This document shows positions 62,608 to 64,000 of a stretch of DNA of 64,000 nt, in pieces. This DNA comes from Sympetrum striolatum. Lineage: Eukaryota > Arthropoda > Insecta > Odonata > Libellulidae. The notes under the pieces are model-generated. The model had not been told where the DNA came from. It saw nothing but the letters and a program-made list of their open reading frames with translations, and ran no database searches. The stretch lies in contig OX388351.1 in NCBI GenBank assembly GCA_947579665.1, forward strand, positions 1,240,001-1,304,000, given 5' to 3'. Each line of letters begins with the position of its first letter. Position 1 is the stretch's first letter. Position numbers and translations under genes: made by a program.

Positions 62608-63025
62608 TGAAAAAACTCTATATTCAGAAGCTTAAATACTAGCTTAAGTGGTAAGGGGATAGAGAAGGTGAAATTGGGAGTGGGAAAGAAGGAGATGGTG
62701 AGAGTGAGAGAGACTAAGAAGGTAAAGAGGAAGGGATGTCGTTATTGTAACAAAGAGTTTATCAGCGGGGAGTGAGAAGGGAAAAGGTGCTCATTAACTA
62801 AAGAATATTTGGAAGAATGGATATGTCTGCGTATTTCCAGTTGTTCTAAGAAATTGAGTCGGCTGTCTTTGGTTGCGATATGGAGAATTTCTGGGACAAA
62901 ATCTGAGTGATTGCTTTCTAAAAGGTGTTTTGCGAAGTGGGAAACAGAAGAGTTATTTCTAAAGCATCTAAACTGTTAAACCATCGTAATCAAACACTTA
63001 GTAACTTCCACAAATTTATTTCATA

Positions 63026-63058
63026 CGACCGGTTTCGTCAACGAGTTGACATCATCAG
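63026..63058 (-). ncRNA. Hammerhead-like motif, left arm of the insert
   Basis: Minus strand: CTGATGA-T, stem GTCAA-CTCG-TTGAC, GAAACCGGTCG. It has the complete CUGAUGA and GAAAC core, with one extra base before stem II. Confidence 0.6.
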
Positions 63059-63079
63059 ATGGTGATACCTGATGCATAC

Positions 63080-63112
63080 CTGATGATGTCAACTCGTTGA
63101 CGAAACCGGTCG
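63080..63112 (+). ncRNA. Hammerhead-like motif, right arm of the insert
   Basis: Plus-strand mirror of the left-arm motif with the same intact CTGATGA and GAAAC core and palindromic ACCGGT. Whether it folds into an active ribozyme depends on stem I and on the extra U next to stem II. Confidence 0.6.
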
Positions 63113-63619
63113 TTTGAAATTAAATTGTGGAAGTTACTAAGTGTTTGATTACGATGGTTTATACTGAATTCCACCAAGTGAGGATTGAACATATTAATTA
63201 CATCTAAAATGTTCTTTGGCCCTCGTGGAAAATCCGCGGGAGGTCTGGCCCATGTAAGCTGCATCACAGTCCTTACATTTCAAAAGGTAAATCCCTGCTT
63301 TATCTTGGGGGTCGTGGTTATCTTCCCGTTAAAGAAAATTTTTCCTAAGTTGAGGGAAGTTTTGAAGGAAAGCTTAAATTTTTATTTGGGGAGAAGATGT
63401 GACAATTGGAGGGATAAGGAATTAATAAAAGTTAATTTTACCCATTCATAATTTAAGGAATCTTTTGCAGGGGAGAAAATTTGGTTAAGAGCGGATGTTC
63501 TGAGTTTACAGGCCAAAATATTATCAATTATAGAAATAGGATACATAGTTCGTGTGATTGTTTTTGTAGTAAATAAATTGTGGTAAAGTAAAAATCTTTC
63601 GTAAATTATTTCCATTATG

Positions 63620-64000
63620 AATTACCGCAACACCTCACCTGATTCAGTGAAGTTTTATAAATTCTGTTTCTACAGAGACCTACGTGACCAAAAGTAAATA
63701 ATTGAATTAAAGTTAATTAATAAATCGCAGGATGCTCGACCGAATCTACTCCAATTCTCAATCTATAATTAAAAGCATCGTAATTTTGAATATGCTTGAA
63801 ATATTAATGCGTTATATTCATACACTTCGTTGAGTCCATAAAAGTCATCGACGTTTCATTACTCCATCTCGATAATTAAAATATGCTTTTTAATCGAAAA
63901 CAATTATTCATACATCATTCATTTAAATAATATGTAAAACTAAGGTTTCAAGTTTCCATCTAATGAATTATTACATGCGCAATTATTAATTTTAACACAA
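63620..64000. other. No feature recognised
   Basis: AT-rich sequence to the end of the window. Confidence 0.5.

Larger units (their letters stand above)
62973..63200. mobile_element. 228-bp palindromic insert with two opposed hammerhead-like motifs
   Basis: Flanked by CATCTAAA at 62965-62972 and again at 63201-63208, i.e. an 8-bp target duplication inside the GIY-YIG sequence. The arms 62977-63058 and 63080-63161 are inverted copies of about 82 bp with few differences, around a 21-nt loop. Each arm contains ACCGGTTTC plus a 5-bp stem hammerhead-like block. There is no coding capacity. Confidence 0.8.
62780..63545 (-). pseudogene. Penelope-like linker and GIY-YIG domain, split
   Basis: Right part (63545-63209, reading leftwards): YPISIIDNILACKLRTSALN, NYEWVKLTFINSLSLQLSH, then in shifted frames KFKLSFKTSLNLGKIFFNGK and KAGIYLLKCKDCDAAYMGQT, continuing SRGFSTRAKEHFRC. 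These are the GIY and Y-(M)G signatures with the CKDC pair. After the nested insert the frame resumes at about 62960: NNSSVSHFAKHLLESNHSDF, VPEILHIATKDSRLNFLEQL, EIRRHIHSS and VNEHLFPSHSPL. Joining the halves is natural at TTTAGATG. Frame shifts and the insert make it inactive. Sequence is clearly distinct from the 19-20 kb copy. Confidence 0.8.
62509..63616 (-). mobile_element. Penelope-like fragment with inverted ends, interrupted by a nested insert
   Basis: The outer ends 62509-62576 and 63550-63616 are imperfect inverted repeats of about 67 bp (AATGGAAATAAT, ACCACAATTTATTT and ACAATCACACGA are shared). Between them, on the minus strand, lie a linker, a GIY-YIG domain, a 3' UTR and a hammerhead-like motif (62574-62607). 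RT is missing. As in the copy at 17.2 kb, the coding part begins around the (NG)YxxSLID linker motif and is joined to an inverted terminal piece. Confidence 0.75.

Noticed and set aside
63185..63451. 88-codon plus-strand frame
   Set aside because: Antisense to the Penelope GIY-YIG sequence, which reads sensibly only on the minus strand.

Overview
This window is AT-rich, non-coding animal DNA, most likely from an arthropod and probably an insect. I infer this from its repeats: Penelope-like retroelements with hammerhead-like motifs, CR1/Jockey-type LINEs, tRNA-derived SINE pieces, a pogo/Tigger-like transposon, and MITEs with hAT-type and mariner-type ends. I recognise no host protein-coding gene, no exon series of one, and no rRNA or genuine tRNA gene. 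Every protein similarity I can defend belongs to a mobile element, and nearly all of these are broken.

Layout. 1-10.5 kb: mostly anonymous AT-rich DNA with a tRNA-like SINE piece (about 5.0 kb) and a 129-bp mariner-type MITE (5.2 kb). 10.4-14.3 kb: another SINE piece, a LINE 3' end with an ATT tail (11.6-11.8 kb) and weaker LINE/SINE pieces. 14.6-17.1 kb: a pogo/Tigger-like DNA transposon on the minus strand, whose end abuts a dispersed piece of the satellite seen at 30-34 kb. 17.2-20.6 kb: one 5'-truncated Penelope fragment, a minus-strand LINE ORF2 C-terminus, and a young-looking Penelope copy with an open 362-codon frame (RT YVDD plus GIY-YIG) between two 424-425 bp inverted arms. 27.3 kb: a 251-bp hAT-type MITE. 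30.5-33.85 kb: a tandem array of three units of about 1.14 kb, each made of six diverged submodules carrying a minus-strand tRNA B-box-like motif. 36.2-37.5 kb: LINE pieces, including a 5' region repeated with an exact 317-bp period and a 3' end with an AACT tail. 38.9-45.9 kb: a LINE tail, a tRNA-like head, a broken DDE transposon remnant and a 52-bp-arm hairpin. 51.3-58.8 kb: three LINE remnants in a row, one holding a SINE inside its 3' UTR and one split by about 1.75 kb of unrelated DNA. 62.5-63.6 kb: a minus-strand Penelope fragment between inverted ends, interrupted by a 228-bp palindromic insert that carries two opposed hammerhead-like motifs and is flanked by an 8-bp duplication.

The elements form a nested insertion record, not a cooperating gene system. 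The most interesting structures are the higher-order tandem array, the fold-back Penelope copies with their hammerhead-like motifs, the palindromic insert at 63.0 kb, and a LINE 3' hairpin whose sequence differs between families while its pairing is kept. All family names come from reading motifs by eye; no database search was run.
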